The translations under genes were made by a program, and so were the position numbers. A DNA stretch of 52,522 nucleotides from Paracoccaceae bacterium. GTDB taxonomy: Bacteria; Pseudomonadota; Alphaproteobacteria; Rhodobacterales; Rhodobacteraceae. Below, piece after piece: positions 50,707 to 52,522 of the stretch. The DNA lies in NCBI GenBank assembly GCA_021648225.1, contig JAKITE010000006.1, forward strand, positions 1 to 52,522, in the 5' to 3' direction. Numbering within the stretch: the first letter of the stretch is position 1; each line of letters begins with the position of its first letter. Below the pieces are notes generated by a model. The model was not told the DNA's origin. It worked only from the letters and a program-made list of their open reading frames with translations, and searched no databases.

Positions 50707-51660
50707 ATGGTTTTGCCGATAAAAGGACGCATTTTTAACGATATAACCGAGGTTTGCGGCGGAACGCCGCTGGTCCGGCTTAGCCGTTTTGCCAAACAGC
50801 AAAAGGTGGATGCGATTATCACCGGAAAGCTGGAGTTTTTTAACCCGCTCGGGTCGGTCAAAGACCGGATCGGGGTCGGGATGATTGACGCGCTGGAGGC
50901 CTCGGGAAAGTTGAAACCGGGCGGGGTTCTGGTGGAACCCACATCGGGAAATACCGGTATTTCGCTGGCGTTTGTCTGTGCTGCGCGGGGGTATCGTTTG
51001 ATTTTGACCATGCCCGAAAGCATGTCGCTGGAACGCCGTAAAATGCTGGCACTTTTGGGGGCTGAACTGGTTTTGACCAAAGCATCGGCAGGCATGGCTG
51101 GGGCCATTAAAAAGGCGGATGAACTGGTTGCAAGCATTGATGGCGCCATCATGCCCCAGCAATTTGAAAACCCTGCCAACCCTGCCGCGCACCGGGCCAC
51201 AACGGCCGAAGAAATCTGGGCTGATACCGGTGGAGAGGTGGATGTTTTTGTCTCGGGCGTTGGCACGGGGGGCACGTTGACGGGGGTTGCAAGCCTGTTA
51301 AAGGAACGCAAGCCGGATGTTAAAATTGTGGCCGTTGAGCCCGAGGATTCACCGGTTTTATCGGGGGGAATTTCCGGCCCGCATAAAATTCAAGGCATAG
51401 GCGCGGGGTTTATGCCCTCGATTCTGGATACCAGCCTGATTGACGAGGTGTTGACCATCAGCAATCAAACCTCGTTTGAAATGGCCCATAATATTGCATT
51501 ATGCGAGGGCATTCCGGTTGGCATTTCCTCGGGTGCAGCACTGGCCGCTGCGGTTGAAATTGGCCATCGCCCTGAAATGGCTGGCAAAAATATTGTTGTG
51601 ATATTGCCAAGCTTTGCCGAGCGGTATCTTTCATCTGCATTATTTGACGGTATCGGATGA
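50707..51660 (+). CDS. cysK: Cysteine synthase A (O-acetylserine sulfhydrylase)
   Basis: A 317-residue PLP enzyme forming cysteine from O-acetylserine and sulfide. NPLGSVKDRIG holds the PLP lysine (Lys52), EPTSGNTGISLAF the substrate/phosphate loop, and SGVGTGGTLTGVASLLKER the PLP-phosphate glycine loop. GIGAGFMPSILD is the C-terminal signature. ATG 50707 follows GGGGAGG. It is downstream of the Rrf2 regulator and ends in an ATGA overlap with the next gene. Confidence 0.95.
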   Translation: MVLPIKGRIFNDITEVCGGTPLVRLSRFAKQQKVDAIITGKLEFFNPLGSVKDRIGVGMIDALEASGKLKPGGVLVEPTSGNTGISLAFVCAARGYRLILTMPESMSLERRKMLALLGAELVLTKASAGMAGAIKKADELVASIDGAIMPQQFENPANPAAHRATTAEEIWADTGGEVDVFVSGVGTGGTLTGVASLLKERKPDVKIVAVEPEDSPVLSGGISGPHKIQGIGAGFMPSILDTSLIDEVLTISNQTSFEMAHNIALCEGIPVGISSGAALAAAVEIGHRPEMAGKNIVVILPSFAERYLSSALFDGIG

Positions 51661-51947
51661 TTTTCGCGGGCGGGATATGGATGGTCGGGGTGATTTCGGC
51701 TTTGGCTTTTGGCTATGCTTGGGTGTTTCGTGCAAAGCGTTGGGTGTATTTTGGCATACTGGGGCTGGGGTTGCTGGTTATTGGTGGCTCACAATTACTG
51801 CCGCAAACACACCCGTTTTATATTAGTGTTAGGGGTGATCTTGTCTTTTTGATGTGGCTTGCTGTTATCGCGATTCCGATTCTTTTATATGCGATGTTTG
51901 TCCGCTGGGCGGGTCGCAAAGCAAAGGTGCGTCATGAAAGCCGATGA
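51657..51947 (+). CDS. Small hypothetical membrane protein
   Basis: A 96-residue protein with two to three hydrophobic segments (GGIWMVGVISALAFGYAWVF; WVYFGILGLGLLVIGGSQLL; LVFLMWLAVIAIPILLYAMFV) and a basic C-terminal tail (RWAGRKAKVRH). I do not recognise the family. It overlaps cysK by 4 bases and the ThiF-family gene by 14, so all three are probably co-transcribed. Confidence 0.7.
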   Translation: MIFAGGIWMVGVISALAFGYAWVFRAKRWVYFGILGLGLLVIGGSQLLPQTHPFYISVRGDLVFLMWLAVIAIPILLYAMFVRWAGRKAKVRHESR

Positions 51948-52522
51948 AATTGAACGCTATGCCCGCCATATTGTGTTACGCGAAATCGGTGGGGCTGGTC
52001 AGCAAAGATTGTTGAACGCTAAACTATTATGTATTGGCGCGGGGGGGTTGGGCAGCCCTGCCTTGATGTATCTGGCTGCTGCTGGCGTTGGCACCTTGGG
52101 TATTGTTGACGATGATGTGGTTAGCCTGTCCAATCTGCAACGGCAGGTTTTGCATGATACGGCCAGCATTGGCTTGTTGAAAACCGATAGTGCGGTGGCC
52201 TCGATCGGGCGAATAAATCCGGGGGTTCGGGTTGTAGCCCATGCCAAGCGGCTGACGTCTGAAAACGCTAGGGAAATCATCAAGGGGTATGATCTGGTGC
52301 TGGATGGGTCTGATAATTTTGATACGCGCTATCTGGTGAATCAAACCTGTGTAGACCTGAAAATCCCGTTGATTTCCGCCGCGATGAGCCAGTGGGAGGG
52401 GCAGATCGGGCTATATGACCCGGCCAATGGCGGCCCGTGCTATCAATGTGTTTTCCCCGAACGCCCCGCCGCCGGGCTGGCGCCAAGCTGTTCCGAGGCG
52501 GGCATAATGGGGGCATTGGCCG
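51934..52522 (+). CDS. MoeB/ThiF/HesA family adenylyltransferase (N-terminal part)
   Basis: An E1-like enzyme that adenylates the C-terminus of a ubiquitin-like sulfur carrier (MoaD or ThiS). ERYARHIVLREIGGAGQQRL and the ATP loop GAGGLGSPALMYLAAAGVGTLGIVDDDVVSLSNLQRQVLH are diagnostic, followed by DGSDNFDTRYLVNQ and the zinc ligands CYQC. The last visible residues (CSEAGIMGALA) belong to the catalytic region. It is cut by the window end, so a C-terminal rhodanese domain cannot be excluded. Confidence 0.92.
   Translation, partial: MKADEIERYARHIVLREIGGAGQQRLLNAKLLCIGAGGLGSPALMYLAAAGVGTLGIVDDDVVSLSNLQRQVLHDTASIGLLKTDSAVASIGRINPGVRVVAHAKRLTSENAREIIKGYDLVLDGSDNFDTRYLVNQTCVDLKIPLISAAMSQWEGQIGLYDPANGGPCYQCVFPERPAAGLAPSCSEAGIMGALA

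Overview
The window looks like a chromosomal segment of a marine alphaproteobacterium of the order Rhodobacterales (Roseobacter-type Rhodobacteraceae) with a lower G+C content than most members. The evidence is gene content and order: glnD-murJ-trpS, nifU-tsaB-rimI, zur-znuC-znuB, kdsD-kdsB-kdsA, lpoA/rsmI/yraN-gshB, coaBC-dut and a ThiF-family gene, plus families typical of alphaproteobacteria (DUF2794, HspQ, TIGR02186 paired with a TauE/SafE transporter, split MnmD / MnmC(o)-like). No tRNA, rRNA, CRISPR array, prophage or complete insertion sequence was seen. The sequence is densely coding, and many convergent genes overlap at their stop codons.

Layout. 1-3.9 kb: the start of dapA (minus), a sulfotransferase-like gene, a large lytic transglycosylase and a flavin reductase; two perfect palindromes lie between dapA and the sulfotransferase-like gene. 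3.9-6.5 kb: a decayed accessory locus with the N-terminal stub of a Ser/Thr protein kinase, a frameshifted c-heme/HAMP membrane sensor, a secreted caspase-fold protein that has lost its catalytic dyad and carries a peptidoglycan-binding tail, and the C-terminal stub of a PP2C phosphatase. 6.5-9.2 kb: Kdo synthesis for lipopolysaccharide. 9.2-13.2 kb: DUF2794, a gamma-glutamyltransferase, hspQ, an auxin-carrier-type transporter and a lipoprotein transglycosylase. 13.2-15.1 kb: the zinc uptake genes znuBC and zur, with a Zur-like palindrome upstream. 15.1-20.0 kb: a tightly coupled five-gene operon of unknown pathway (TPP enzyme, NAD epimerase-type dehydrogenase, frameshifted FAD oxidase, GNAT, AhpD-like protein). 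20.1-22.8 kb: tRNA wobble-uridine modification genes and a frameshifted bacterial voltage-gated sodium channel. 22.8-30.0 kb: a TIGR02186/TSUP pair and a nucleoside uptake ABC operon ending in purine nucleoside phosphorylase.

30.2-34.0 kb: rimI-tsaB-nifU, a histidine phosphatase, a universal stress protein, a secreted rhodanese and a GNAT. 34.0-34.4 kb: a 392-bp convergent gap, the longest gene-free stretch, holding an 11-bp direct repeat and a REP-like palindrome. 34.4-41.2 kb: trpS, an intact rhomboid protease followed by a catalytically dead rhomboid, murJ and glnD. 41.2-47.2 kb: the lpoA/rsmI/yraN cell-envelope cluster, glutathione synthetase, an esterase and the comM-type ATPase. 47.3-48.4 kb: a two-gene cobalamin salvage operon. 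48.6-52.5 kb: coaBC-dut-rrf2-cysK, a small membrane protein and the start of a MoeB/ThiF-family gene cut by the window end.

Three otherwise intact genes (about 4.70, 17.07 and 22.28 kb) carry single-base frameshifts. From sequence alone I cannot tell real pseudogenes from assembly errors. The best candidate for an unusual system is the 4.0-6.5 kb locus: a pseudo-caspase with a cell-wall-binding domain and a heme sensor, bracketed by fossils of a kinase/phosphatase pair.
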